DNA of 64,000 nt from Adiantum capillus-veneris (GCA_014529385.2 CM043947.1:98676036-98740035); one strand, 5' to 3'; positions 10,417 to 22,080 are shown, numbered from the stretch's first letter. Numbers and translations are program-made. Notes: generated from the letters alone by a model not told the origin.

Positions 10417-12417
10417 ATGTCTTGCCGTATCAAGAGGATAATAACTGATCAAGAACGTGTAGAAATGTTTGAGGTGGTCCTTAGGAAAGATGCTAGCACT
10501 TGGTTTGACTCTTTGCCTGAGGAAAATAAGGGGAATTACACAGAAGTTTTGAATCGTTTCAAGAAATACTTCTTTGATCCCCAAAACACTCAAAAATTAT
10601 GGCAAGACATTGTTTCTCATAAGCAAAAAGACTTAGATGACTACTACTTGTACAAGCAAGAGTTTCTACGTCTTTGGGCTCTATGGATACGAAATGTTGC
10701 TAACCCTGGTGATGGTGCAGAATTTCTAAAGAAGGAGAGGTTCATAGTCGGACTCTTTCCTGACCTTAAGGTAAAAGTTGAGGCGGGTGCACCTGCTACC
10801 TTTGATGCAGCGGAAACTAGGGCTGCTGAGAAGTATAGGAAACTCAAGTGCTTAAGGGGAGAGGTTCCAATAGAAGGTCTTAGACCCAAAGGTAAGTCAC
10901 AAGCATCAACATCTAGGGAGCTTCCTGAGGTAACGGCTGAAGTGATTGAGAAGTTAAATGAATCTTTAAGCAGCCTGTCAATTCACCTTGCACAAGCTGT
11001 AGGTCCAAAGGGACAAGCAAAGAAGTTAGAAGAGAGAGAGTCACGAACTAGGAGAGTCTTGCAATGTTGGAATTGCGGAGAGTCTGGACATGGGATGTAT
11101 AATTGTCCTTGGCCCCGTGGAGAGCCAGGGAGACCTAACATGAATTACCCAGTGATGAATGCAAGAGAAGGAGCTGGTCAACAACCAAGTCTTCTACAAA
11201 GGCCAAATGGACCAAGACCACCTCCACAAGGGGTAGAAGGAGTTCCACCTTTGCCAGATCCAAATGTGCATGTGGTAGAGGTGACAAATTCAAATGAGGT
11301 TGACATGGAAGCCAATGGCATTAAGCGTGGCCGAGGAAAAGGTAAAGAGAAAGAGGGTGTCCCATCACAGAGTGACCATGGACAAGGCAAGAAGGCAAAG
11401 GAGACCAAGGAAGCTAAGAGGACTCGACGTCGTATCAATCTCCAAGACTTCCCTCTTGGACATGGTATGGCTCCATACAACCTGTTAGAAGACATGCGAG
11501 GTAAGGGTCCTGATATCTCATGGCCTCAGTTTCTTGCATTATGCCCACAAGTTAGGAGGGATTTAACAAAGGCAGTTAGCACTAGGAGAAAGGTAAAAGA
11601 GAGTTTTCCTATTGTAAAAATTGCACATGCTGAAATGAACGAGGATATTACACCTGTGCTAGATTGTTACATAAAAGGAAGATTGGTTAGGAAAGGTCTA
11701 GTGGATGGGGGTGCACAAATTTGCATCATGACAGAAGGGCTCATGCAAAGACTAGGCATGCACATCCATGAGACACCTGAAATCAAAGTGAAAATGGCAA
11801 ACAATAGCAAGGCTAGGTGCGTAGGCATTTGTAAAAATGTTTTTGTTGAGGCTTTTGGCATTAAGAAGGCAGTGGATTTTTATGTTATGTCGACCAAGGG
11901 AAGTGGTTATCCATTTATCCTAGGAAGACCATGGCTAATGAAAATGCGAGCTTTGCAGGATTGGGAGAGTGGGAAATTAATTTGCAGGATTGACAATCAT
12001 AAGAAGGTTGTCTTTGACATGAAGGAGCAACGCCAAGAGGAGCTCCATGAAGAATCATCTCAAAGTGAGACGGAAGAAGGTTGGACCGATAGCACTTCAG
12101 AAGAAGAAAGTAGCAGCAGCATTACTGAAGAGGAGTCTTCCATCGAAGTCATGGGGGTAAGGTTTAAGCCAAGCAACCAAGAGACCTCTTGTCGAGGTTT
12201 GGAAGAGGTAGGTTCCCAAGAGAACCAAAAGGTGGAAGATGAAGGAATGTTAGAAGGTATGTTGTCTACAACACTTACAAAGGATGAAAGAGAGGAGTTC
12301 AAATGTGTGCTAAGGAAGTTTCCTAGGCTTTTTGCTAAAGACTACACCGACGTGCGTGGGGTAGATGTTGTTCAACACAAGATTGAGTTAAAGCCTGAGG
12401 CCACACCTAAAGCTTAG
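10417..12417 (+). CDS. gag: Gypsy A copy 1 gag-protease ORF
   Basis: A 666-residue open frame from the first ATG after the shared TAA. Residues about 10-145 are a retrotransposon gag domain (MFEVVLRKDASTWFDSLPEE, later KLWQDIVSHKQKDLDDYY). A CCHC zinc knuckle, CWNCGESGHGMYNC, lies near residue 217, followed by a Pro-rich then Lys/Arg-rich linker. The aspartic protease has LVDGGAQICIMTEG near residue 428 and ILGRPWL downstream. The D-G-G at the active site replaces the usual D-S/T-G, but the same Asp is present. An acidic Ser/Glu-rich linker then leads to the start of reverse transcriptase. The frame ends at TAG 12415, where copy 2 has CAG, so this is a premature stop. Confidence 0.88.
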   Translation: MSCRIKRIITDQERVEMFEVVLRKDASTWFDSLPEENKGNYTEVLNRFKKYFFDPQNTQKLWQDIVSHKQKDLDDYYLYKQEFLRLWALWIRNVANPGDGAEFLKKERFIVGLFPDLKVKVEAGAPATFDAAETRAAEKYRKLKCLRGEVPIEGLRPKGKSQASTSRELPEVTAEVIEKLNESLSSLSIHLAQAVGPKGQAKKLEERESRTRRVLQCWNCGESGHGMYNCPWPRGEPGRPNMNYPVMNAREGAGQQPSLLQRPNGPRPPPQGVEGVPPLPDPNVHVVEVTNSNEVDMEANGIKRGRGKGKEKEGVPSQSDHGQGKKAKETKEAKRTRRRINLQDFPLGHGMAPYNLLEDMRGKGPDISWPQFLALCPQVRRDLTKAVSTRRKVKESFPIVKIAHAEMNEDITPVLDCYIKGRLVRKGLVDGGAQICIMTEGLMQRLGMHIHETPEIKVKMANNSKARCVGICKNVFVEAFGIKKAVDFYVMSTKGSGYPFILGRPWLMKMRALQDWESGKLICRIDNHKKVVFDMKEQRQEELHEESSQSETEEGWTDSTSEEESSSSITEEESSIEVMGVRFKPSNQETSCRGLEEVGSQENQKVEDEGMLEGMLSTTLTKDEREEFKCVLRKFPRLFAKDYTDVRGVDVVQHKIELKPEATPKA

Positions 12418-13053
12418 AAGCTACGAAGGCTAGGAGTCATCAAGGAGCAGGCTTTACTCAAGGAGGTAAGAAAGCTTCTAGCAGCAGGTTTCATTTATCC
12501 AGTGGAGAATTCAGAGTGGGTCTCTCCCGTTGTTGTCACTCCTAAGAAAAACGGAAAGTGGAGGGTGTGTGTGGATTACCGTCCACTCAATGAGGCAACA
12601 AAAAGAGATCACTTTCCCCTCCCATTTCAGGATGAGATACTAAATGAGGTAGCTGGTCATGAGAAGTACACTGTGTGTGATGGCTACTCAGGCTACTTTC
12701 AAATAGGTATCGCATTGGAAGATCAATTGAAAACAACCTTTATCACTCCTTGGGGTTGTTATGCTTTTAGAGTCATGCCATTTGGTCTGACAAATGCTCC
12801 TGCAACATTCCAACGTTTCATGAACATGGTGTTTCAAGCATTCTTTGGAAAGTCAATTAGGGTGTTCATTGATGGTTTCTGTATTTATAGCTCAAAATCA
12901 TTGCATCTACAAAGGGTAGAAGAAGGTTTAAAGAAGCTCTACGACATGGGAGGTCAACTCAACCCCGACAAGTGTCACATAGCTGAGGATGAAGTGATCT
13001 TGCTTGGTCACAAGGTTTCCTATAAAGGCATTGAGGTGGATCCTTCAAAGGCA
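12418..13053 (+). pseudogene. pol: Gypsy A copy 1 reverse transcriptase, interrupted
   Basis: Same frame as the upstream ORF, directly after its TAG. Visible RT blocks are VVVTPKKNGKWRVCVDYRPLN, FITPWGCYAFRVMPFGLTNAPATF and FIDGFCIYSS. The catalytic motif should be FIDD, as in copy 2: codon 12874-12876 is GGT, so the second catalytic Asp is Gly and the enzyme would be inactive. At 13053 the gene is broken by a reverse-oriented 2.76-kb retroelement and resumes at 15817. Confidence 0.88.
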
Positions 13054-13193
13054 TGTTGAGAGAAGGAGAGAACACAGAAGTAGAACCCCAAAGTGTGTAG
13101 AATACACACATGAGATGATGTATATATAGAGGGGACCTGGGTGCCATATATAGAGAAGCCATATATTGAGTAGCTTCACATATAAGCTCAACA
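13054..13193 (-). repeat. LTR of the short-LTR element (3-prime in element sense)
   Basis: 140 bp, TGTTGAG...CTCAACA. It contains a TATATATAG tract that reads CTATATATA on the element's sense strand, a plausible promoter. Confidence 0.85.
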
Positions 13194-13899
13194 CCCCCGC
13201 TCAAATAAGGGTCCCTAACTGTGGATGAAAAAACCCTTGGGGGATCAAGGGAAAAACCCACAGCTCTATATACACCCACCGTTATATTATAAAAATCATT
13301 AAATATACAAATGTTTACGAAGAGCTACATCACTCCTTTTACAATGAATGTTTTATGAGGAGTTACATTACTCCTATCCTATCAAATACAATAATGAATA
13401 CAAAGGTTCAATAAAGAGGTATAAAAGCTATCGATTAGCTTGTAATCAAAAGTGTCTCCGTGAATTTGCTGTGTAGCTTGTCATCAATATCGCATCACCA
13501 AACATGTCTTCATGTTGTAATCAATATGGCATCACCAAGCATATCTTCATAAATCTTTTATTGTCACCAAGTTTGTCTTCATAAAATCAATTCTTTGATC
13601 AATCCTACATAGATCATAGACTCCAAAAAGAACATGTCATGAAAATTATTAGCATCGTTAATGAAAAAATTACGTTCACAATGCCATAAGAGATGGTTCG
13701 CGACGCCACTCTTTTGACAACATATATACGCACGACAACATATGGTACATAAAGTATAAATGTAAAAGTACAAAATGTGTGATTACGTGATACAAATGAT
13801 ATGTGTATATACTACATAAAACAACATTTATCAATGTAGTGATCAATGAATACCATCAAAGTATTAACAAAATATCATCAGTATATCAATAAAAATGAA

Positions 13900-14350
13900 T
13901 AAATGACCATGGTATCAACGAAAAGCATCATGATATCACCGAGAATAATCATTGTATCAACGAAACAACATTATGGCATCACCGAGAATAACCATGGTAT
14001 CAACGAAACATCATCATGGCATCACCGAGAATAACCATGGTATCAACGAAACAACATCATGGTATCACCGAGAATAACCATGGTATCAACAAAACATCAT
14101 CATGGTATCAACAAAAATCACCATGGAATCAACGAAACAACATCATGGCATCACCGAGAATAACCATGGTATCAATGAAACATCATCATGGCATCACCGA
14201 GAATAACCATGGTATCAATGAAATATCATCATGGCACCACCGAGAATAACCATGGTATCAATGACATATCATCATGGTATCAACGAAAATCACCATGACC
14301 AAAGTATTAACAAAACATCATCATGGTACCATCAAAATCACTATGGTATC
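13900..14350. repeat. 43-bp tandem array
   Basis: The motif CCATGGTATCAACGAAACA plus CATCATGGCATCACCGAGA recurs every 43 bases (CCATGG at 13992, 14035, 14078 and onward), for about ten units that degrade at both edges. Each unit is two diverged halves of about 21 bases, ATGGTATCAACGA and ATGGCATCACCGA, so the array grew in at least two steps. Confidence 0.88.
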
Positions 14351-14624
14351 AATGAGAAATTATCAATAAAACGACGTAAACTATATCTCTAAAAGAATAA
14401 TTATACGAGAATCAATGAACGAGTATATCATATAACAAAAGATCATGTACCAACAGTAGCTCGATAGAATTTGGACGATCTCGACTGAATCGGAACGATG
14501 TGTAACTGGCTTCTGCAGCAAAGTTACGTCAGTAACAAATATATGATTGATGAAGAAAAATATAATTGAGAAGTTTTCAATTATGAGAAAAATCAAAAGC
14601 AAAAAGTAAAATTTTGATTTTCAA

Positions 14625-15640
14625 ACATATTCGCAGTCCGAGACGATAACCCAAAATCGGTGCAGAATTTAGAGAAACTTCCTTCTGCAAAGTTATAGAC
14701 CACATCGATTCCGGTCTCCCATAGCAGGTAGTTTCTTCTGCAAAGTTGTAGAACACATCGATTCCGGTCTCTCACGCGGGTAGTTTCTGCAAAATCGTTT
14801 TCAATAAGCAGAAAAATAAAAAACAAAAAACGGAAATTGCTTTTTATGTCTGTACGCAGTCCGCGAACGATAACTCAAAATCGGTGCAGAATTTGAAAAC
14901 ACTTCCTTCTGCAAAGTTGTAGACCACATCCATTCCAGTCTCCCAAGCGGGTAGTTTCTACAAAATCGTTTTCAATTAGCAGAAAAATAAAAAACAAAAA
15001 ACGGAAATTGCTTTTTATGTCTGTACGCAGTCCGCGAACGATAACTCAAAATCGGTGCAGAATTTGAAAACACTTCCTTCTGCAAAGTTGTAGACCACAT
15101 CGATTCCGGTCTCCCAAGCGGGTAGTTTCTGCAAAATCGTTTCCAATTAGCAAAAAAATCAAAAAAAAAAAGTGAAAGTTGCTTTTCAGGTATGTACGCA
15201 GTCCGCGAACGATAACTCAAAATCGGTGCAGAATTTGAAAACACTTCCTTCTGCAAAGTTGTAGACCACATCCATTCCGTTCTCCGCAATGGGTAGTTTC
15301 TGCAAAATCGTTTTCAATTAGCAAAAAAATCAAAAACAAAAAGCGGAAGTTGCTTTTCAGGTATGTACGCAGTCCGCGAACGATAACTCAAAATCAGTGC
15401 AGAATTTGAAAACACTTCCTGCTGCAAAGTTGTAAACCACATCGATTCCGGTCTCCCTCGTGGGTAGTTTCTGCAAAATCGTTTCCAATTAGCAGAAAAA
15501 TCAAAAACAACAAGAGGAAGTTGCTTTTTAGGTATGTACGCAGTCCGCGAACGATAACTCAAAATCGGTGCAGAATTTGAAAAAACTTCCTTCTGCAAAG
15601 TTGTAGACCACATCGATTCAGTCTCTACCTAGTAGAAAAA
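14625..15640. repeat. 171-bp tandem array
   Basis: The anchor CGCAGTCCG occurs at 14632, 14855, 15026, 15197, 15368 and 15539; the last five are spaced exactly 171 bases. Units share the segments AAAATCGGTGCAGAATTTGA, CTTCCTTCTGCAAAGTTGTA and GGTAGTTTCTGCAAAATCG. As 171 is divisible by 3, the minus strand stays open for nearly two units at a time as a 57-residue repeat (14972-15289, 15314-15613). Nothing supports its being a real protein. Confidence 0.9.
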
Positions 15641-15659
15641 TCGAAAACAAAAACGTACT

Positions 15660-15671
15660 GCTCTGATACCA
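15660..15671 (-). other. Primer-binding site of the short-LTR element
   Basis: Minus strand TGGTATCAGAGC, a perfect iMet match, immediately inside the right LTR. It fixes the element's orientation as minus. Confidence 0.9.
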
Positions 15672-15811
15672 TGTTGAGAGAAGGAGAGAACACAGAAGTA
15701 GAACCCCAAAGTGTGTAGAATACACACATGAGATGATGTATATATAGAGGGGACCTGAGTGCCATATATAGAGAAGCCATATATTGAGTAGCTTCACATA
15801 TAATCTCAACA
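15672..15811 (-). repeat. LTR of the short-LTR element (5-prime in element sense)
   Basis: 140-bp partner of 13054-13193, differing by only a few bases, so the insertion is young relative to most elements here. Confidence 0.85.
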
Positions 15812-18372
15812 AAGCAAAAGATCTTATTGAGCTCCCCTCACCCAAGAATCTCAAAGAGGTCATATCATTCATTCAAAAAGTGAAGTATATTTCACGCTTT
15901 ATTCACTTAGCTTCAGAGTTGCTTCATCCTTTGCAAAAGTTGACACAACAAGTAGAATTTACATGGTCTGATGAGCTTGAAGAGTATTTTTGTAACATTA
16001 AAGTCATTTTGTCAGAGCTACCAACACTCATGCCTCCTTGTTGGGAGTACACATTCTTTGTTAGCTCTAATGTTGGAAGGGAAACAATTGGTGCTGTGTT
16101 GCTACAACAAGATCCCCACAGTACAAGGATGCGACCCATCTACTTTGCTAGTAGGGTCATGAATGCTTTGGAGAGAGACTACACAGAAGCAGAACTCATG
16201 ATGCTTTCTCTCATGTTTGCGGTGAGAAAGTTTAGATCCTACCTGCTACCAAAACCTTTTGTAATTCTCACTGCAGAGAATTTGTTCCCTTGGGTGTCAT
16301 CTCAAATGAATCTTAGTACTAGGATCTCAAAGTGGATTATGGAGTTGCAAGAGTTTCAATACTCTTTCAAGGTAGAAGATAGTGTGCGTGCACAATTGGT
16401 AGGGATTCTCACTTATAGGGTGCATGAAAAGGAGATTAAGGTGCCTGAAGTAAAGACCCTACCATTACCACCACCAAAAAGTATTCCTAATGCTTTTACC
16501 TTGTTCTTTGATGGAGCTTTTCGTCGAGCCACAGGAAAAGCAGGGGGAGGGCTAGTGTTGCTCAACCCAAGTGGAGAGGTGGTCATGAAAGAGAAGTTCA
16601 ATCTACCAAGTTCAGCTAGCAACAATGAAGCAGAATACGACACACTAATTCATGGTTTGAAGATGTGCATTGGCCAAGGGATACAACGCCTCATGGTAAA
16701 GGGAGATGCACTTCTCATTGTTAAACAGATTTTAGGCATTTGGGCATGCAAGAATGAAAGCTTACGGACAAAAGTTCATGCCATTCGTAGATTGTTTAAT
16801 CAATTTGAAGAAGTACAACTATATCATATTCCTAGGAAACAGAATGAAGATGCCGATTTACTTGCACAGCAAGTAGTTACATGTGTTGAGAAAGAAGTGC
16901 AGGTCATCATGGTGGCAGCAACTGTCAAGCAACCGAGATACCAGGGATTGGAGTCATTGACTCCCATTATTAGCTACATCTTGGAGGGCGAATTTCCACA
17001 AGACTTCACGAAGGCTCAGAAGAGGAGACTCATGAAGAAGGCAAGCGCATATCTCTTCCTAGAAGGCTCCCTCTATCAAAGAGGGAGGGATCAAGTATGC
17101 AGAAGAGTACCAACTATTGAGGAAATTCCAGCCATTCTAAAAGGTTTGCATGAAGAAGCATGTGGTGGTCATTTTGCCCAAGAATTAACTGTGAAGAAGA
17201 TTTTGCTTGCGGGGTATGTTTGGCCAAGTCTGCATGTGGATGTCCAACATTGGTGTAAAAGTTGTCACAATTGTCAGGTAAATGGGAATAGAAGATTGGT
17301 TTATGGTCCAAGGCAAATAGTGCTTGCAAATGGACCCTTTGAAAAGTGGGGCATTGATGCTATGGGTCCTTTGCCTAGGACAAAAAATGGTAAACTCTAC
17401 ATTCTAGTGGCTGTAGACTATATGACTAGGTGGGTGGAAGCACAAAGTGTGGCAAAGGTAAATGAGAGGACAGTGAGCAAATTCGTCTACACTCACATTT
17501 GTTGTAGATTTGGCACACCTTTGGAGATTGTTTCTGATAATGGTCCAGGGTTTAGGAAGGGCTTGCTCACAGAAGTTTGTGAAGAACTTCACATTCTACA
17601 TCGTCATAGCACACCATACTATCCACAGTCAAATGGTTTGGTGGAGAAGGCTAATGGTGTCATTGCAGGAATCATTAGAAAGATGGTGCAAAACAAGACA
17701 AAATTATGGGATGACTTCTTGGATGGTGCCTTGTGGGCATATCGAACCACATATAGGGAAGCCACGGAGTTCACACCATTTCACTTGGTCTATGGTCAAG
17801 AGGCTTTGCAGCCTATCGAGCTCAACATTCCAATAATCCTACTTCATGGCAAAGGAGAACAAGATGATCAAGAGGTATGGATGGATCGACTTCTTACGTT
17901 AGTGGAGCTTGAGTGGAAAAGAGAAGCAGCATATGAGTGCTACAAGAGGAAAGCCACACAAGCGAAAGAAACGCACGACAAGAAACTGAAGGACAAAGGC
18001 ATCAAGGAAGGAGAGCTTGTGCTAAGGTATGACAATCGACTTGACAATCATTTTGATGCCAAGTTTGAAACTAGATGGCAAGGGCCATACATAGTCAAGA
18101 AGGCTTTCAATTCAAGTTACTATCAACTTATGGACTTGAATGGAAAAGAGCACTCCAGGAAGGTAAACGGGTATCGCTTGAAGCCCTATTTGAGTCGCCT
18201 TCTACCAAAGGATCTACCAAAGATCTATCCAAAGGCCGCTATCTCATGTAAGTATTGTTACATGAAGCATGAGTGTAACTCCAGCCAAAATTCTGAGGGG
18301 CCAAACAATGAAAATCTCGTCAAGGACTCTGAAGCACTCTCTTTGGAAAAGATGCTCTATGATGGTACATAA
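15812..18372 (+). CDS. pol: Gypsy A copy 1 pol, C-terminal part (RNase H, aRNase H, integrase)
   Basis: The open frame resumes after the duplicated AAGCA. First comes the RT tail and the ordinary Ty3 RNase H (ETIGAVLLQQDP, PIYFASRVMNALERDYTEAE). Next is a second, archaeal-type RNase H (LFFDGAFRRATG, NNEAEYDTLIHGL, KGDALLIVKQ, NEDADLL), giving the D-E-D-D set typical of Tat-clade elements. Integrase has an H-H-C-C zinc domain (GGHFAQE, WCKSCHNCQ), then WGIDAMGPLP, SDNGPGF (Asp at 17535) and NGLVEKANG, so its D-D-E triad is complete, unlike copy 2. The frame ends at TAA 18370. An apparent ATG at 15784 lies inside the short LTR and is irrelevant. Confidence 0.88.
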
Positions 18373-18387
18373 ATATACCATCATCCT

Positions 18388-18396
18388 GGGGGAGGG
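18388..18396 (+). other. Polypurine tract, copy 1
   Basis: GGGGGAGGG, then CTAA, then the LTR start TGATAGCC at 18401. It primes plus-strand DNA synthesis. Copy 2 has the same arrangement. Confidence 0.8.
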
Positions 18397-18400
18397 CTAA

Positions 18401-20782
18401 TGATAGCCGTTTTTTGGCTCTCCATAATTGCCATAGTAAGTCACTCCATCCTACCAAATTCACCCAAACGCTATGGTTACCCTCACCCTTTCACTGTATA
18501 TAGGTGCGTGTGAGTTAGGGGACTTTTCCCATATCTCCTTACTGAAATAAAAAACCCTCAATTAGCTAGTCATTGGGCTAGTTGAGCCAAAAAAATAAAA
18601 AATATAAAAAATATAAGTATATTATGGCCCATGCGTATGTAAATATTTCTTTGTATATAGGGCCTAAATAAAAGATTTTTTTCATAATTATTTTGGTATT
18701 TATTTAAATATTTCTACCTAGGTGTGTGTTATTTATGCTCTGTACATTGCCTCACCATTACCACAATTTTTCTTACCATTTTTCATACTCTTTATTCCAT
18801 ATAGAAATATTTTCATGTAAGCTTCTCTTATTTTTGGTGTAACTCCATCCCAACAAAAATCCAAAAAAAACTAGTTCTATTTATGTGTATATTTTTTTCA
18901 CTATTGTGATTTTTTCCTTCCTACATATATTCTCTATTACTCTCATAAATTAGACCACCAAAAATATTCATCTTTTTATGATAGCCTCATAATGAGAGAG
19001 ATTTCTTTTGACCCCTTTATATTTTTTCCACTTATATTATTTATATTTGACATGTACATATTTTTTAGATCCCTCAATATTTGATTTTCTTAGTTGTACT
19101 ATTCACTTATATCATGATCTCAACAATATCTTCAATTATAGACCTACCAAATAAGGTCAAGGGTAGGTGGCATGCATACATGCACTATGGAGGGCTCACT
19201 CTTGGAGGTATTCAAAAGAATCATCCAAAGAAGGACCCCACAAGGACCTTGTGCAGTGGAAAAAAACGATCGGTTTTGCTGAATTTTTAAAGTTCACTTG
19301 CTCTCCGAATATGAAAAGGTGATACAAACAAAAGTTGTAGCTCGTAGGCTGAACTTTTGCCTCAAAGTTTTTCATATTTTTTTGAGCTACGAGCTGTGAG
19401 CTATGATTGTATTAGTGGACCCCAGTTTTCCCATGCTATGCAGCAACACTCTCTCTTCCACTTTATCATTTTCCTCTTTCACACACACTTCTCCACTCAT
19501 CATCCCCACCTCTCTCACCACTCCTCTCTGCACCCTTCTCACCTTCTCCTCAACCTTGAAGAATAAGAGAAACCATGGTGAACTCATACCTCCCACACAC
19601 AATTCCATTCCAAAATTGACCACCTAGTCTCGTTTTTTCTCCTCCAATTTACCCATATCTATCAAAAAAACCACAAAATTCAGCCTCTTCTCTTAAAAGA
19701 CAGCATCATGGTGGTTGATTACTCAGCTTCAATTACCTTGTCTCTCAAGGAAGGTCAAGAGTGGAGAAAAAATATACCGTCAAAGCTAGTGGACCGTCAA
19801 CAAGCGTCAAAATTGGCCCTACTCAAGACACTTGGAGCATCAACCTTGTAAGAAATCCACCTTTTCTTACCTCTTAAGATTTTTTCTTCCTTATTTGTAT
19901 CCTACATGGATACTCCCATTGTGAATATCCAATTCCATTTGTAAATTAATACTAACTCTACTAACACTAACCCACTATGAAAAGTCCTATCACCTCCATT
20001 TCTCTCCTCTCTCTTTCCCCACCAACTTCTTGATAATTCCAAGCAAAAGAAATTAGATAAATTGCTGAAAATCTAACCCAACCATGGTTAGAGGAGTAAC
20101 CCTAACCTTCAAAATTGCTATAAAAGGAGGGTGTAGCTAGCACAAAAGGGGGGAGCCATAAGCAAGAGCACTATGCTATAGCTTGAGAAGCCAAGCTCAA
20201 CCTCTCTAGATGGAGCTCTTGAGTGGAAGCTCATTGTCTTATGCATGTGCATGTGTTGTAATAGGGGATTAGCAAGGGAACTCTATGCCATTGTAAGAGA
20301 GAGAGTGATCATTCAATTGAGATTAGGAAATCTATCATTTCTCCTACTAGTGTAAGCCCAACATTTGCTGAATCAAGGAGGGTGGATTTGGACTAAGCTT
20401 GGATACTTTGTCTCCCTTCCAACGTGAAGTAATGGACAACAATGATGCGTAAGTGTCTTGGTGTTTTTTGTTAAGTTCTTGATAGCTTGTCTCTGGTGTT
20501 GTCATCAATCTAGCCATAAATCCCACATACTGTAAGAGGGCGACAGGGTGGAGAGGACTCCCCTGGCTTTAAGACGGTGATTGGGGTGGCTTTTCTTGTG
20601 ATGTGTTGTGGTGAAATTTACGCAAGCTATGTTGAAAAAATACTAATCTCACTTTGATTTGTCATGACAGATTTGTAAGAAGGTATTAATGCAACAAGCA
20701 CCCCCTCCCCCTTTCTCTCTCTTTCTTAAATATATAGTTGTGTTTGCTTGATCATTGCTGATACATTTCAAAGCAGCCCGAG

Positions 20783-20816
<34 letters not shown>

Positions 20817-21060
20817 TTTTAGTGTGTGAGAGTGTTCCATTGGTGTTAGGGTTAGTGTAAATTCCTTGCTTGTTTGTGGGTTGCTCTAACGATTCTCCTC
20901 TTTTGCGTCCTAGTTCGCTCTTAAACTAGGTGGTGCCCCTTGTGTAGTTGGGATTTGGCTGTGGGTTTGTTGTGTTGTGCCCCAACCCCATTGAGCACCA
21001 CGGGAGCCTTGAAGGGTGTCTAGAGGTTGCTCTTCTTGTTGCCCGCCCCGGACCGCCTCA
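18401..21060 (+). repeat. Gypsy A LTR 2 (shared middle LTR)
   Basis: Serves as 3-prime LTR of copy 1 (polypurine tract before it) and 5-prime LTR of copy 2 (primer site after it). It is 2660 bp; its (CT)n tract (20785-20813) is shorter than in LTR 1 or 3. No target duplication flanks it, so it did not insert here on its own. The TATA box is at 20119-20126. Confidence 0.92.
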
Positions 21061-21063
21061 AAT

Positions 21064-21079
21064 TGGTGCCCCCACTGAG
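21064..21079 (+). other. Primer-binding site, copy 2
   Basis: TGGTGCCCCCACTGAG, one base different from copy 1, at the same three-base distance from the LTR. Confidence 0.7.
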
Positions 21080-21762
21080 GAACAGGCTTGTGTATGTTTT
21101 GTGAAGGCTCAACCTTTAGCATAATCAAGTAGCTTGCATGAATCACGAGAATTTGTATGATCCCTTCATTCCCATTGCAAGGCAAAAGGTACACATAATT
21201 GTTAGTACTAAGTTGCAATTTCAACGTGTCATTCGTAAAATTTTAGGTCCTCTTAGGTTGGCCGAGATAAACGCTTCAGTAAATCCTTTTATTTTGCCTC
21301 TCATTAGGTACGACCTTAGTTTGGACGTCTATATTTTTGTTTTGTTTTAAGCATTAGGTCATGCATAGACCATGGATAATGGCCCAGGAATAGAGGTTTT
21401 CCCCTTCCATTTCACTCCACACATTAGAATAAACATTGCAATTAGTAGGAAAATCCATTTTCAATAACGTATGGTGTTCATGTTTGGTGCCCAAAGAGTA
21501 GGAGAAATTCTCGCATCACCAAACCCTGTCATCCTACCTCTTATTGATTATCATAGGTCGTTTGATGTGAATATCTTTATTTTGTTGTAGAATAGATTGC
21601 AAGCTAGAAAACATTATTGTGTAAATCTTTTTAAGAAAGAAAAACAAAAACGGGTGTCACTTTGAAATCAATTCAATGGAAAGCCAACGCCAAATGTCTG
21701 GGTATCCTCTTTTCTTTGGAGAGCCTGGAGAGGATGCATAATTATTTTTAGCGAATTTCAAG

Positions 21763-22080
21763 ATGTCTTGCCGTATCAAGAGGATAATAACTGATCAAGA
21801 ACGTGTAGAAATGTTTGAGGTGGTCCTTAGGAAAGATGCTAGCACTTGGTTTGACTCTTTGCCTGAGGAAGTTAAGGGGAATTACAAAGAAGTTTTGAAT
21901 CGTTTCAAGAAATACTTCTTTGATCCCCAAAACACTCAAAAATTATGGCAAGACATTGTTTCTCATAAGCAAAAAGACTTAGATGACTACTACTTGTACA
22001 AGCAAGAGTTTCTACGTCTTTGGGCTCTATGGTGCAGAATTTCTAAAGAAGGAGAGGTTCATAGCCGGACTCTTTCCTGA
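21763..22080 (+). pseudogene. gag: Gypsy A copy 2 gag, N-terminal fragment
   Basis: It matches copy 1 gag residues 1-88, then leaves the frame at about 22031 because 29 bases present in copy 1 (between two ATGG repeats, 10685-10717) are missing. The true gag continues in the frame that is open from 21983. The upstream in-frame TAA at 21739-21741 is the same as in copy 1. Confidence 0.85.

Larger units (their letters stand above)
13054..15811 (-). mobile_element. Short-LTR non-autonomous retroelement (TRIM/LARD-like)
   Basis: Two 140-bp direct repeats, 13054-13193 and 15672-15811, start TGTTGAG and end CTCAACA and differ at only a few positions. On the minus strand a perfect iMet primer site TGGTATCAGAGC (15660-15671) adjoins the right repeat and a G-rich polypurine tract GCGGGGG adjoins the left one, so the element lies antisense to its host. 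The flanks are AGGCA (13049-13053) and AAGCA (15812-15816), a 5-bp duplication with one change. No gag or pol is encoded. LTR length fits TRIMs, but the 2.76-kb total is longer than usual because of two internal tandem arrays. Confidence 0.88.

Noticed and set aside
13900-14350. 43-bp repeats considered as a CRISPR array
   Set aside because: Units are contiguous without unique spacers, in a plant retroelement; it is a minisatellite.
15784-15811. ATG at 15784 as the start of an 862-residue protein
   Set aside because: The first nine or so codons lie in the short LTR; the protein is the interrupted C-terminal part of gypsy A pol.
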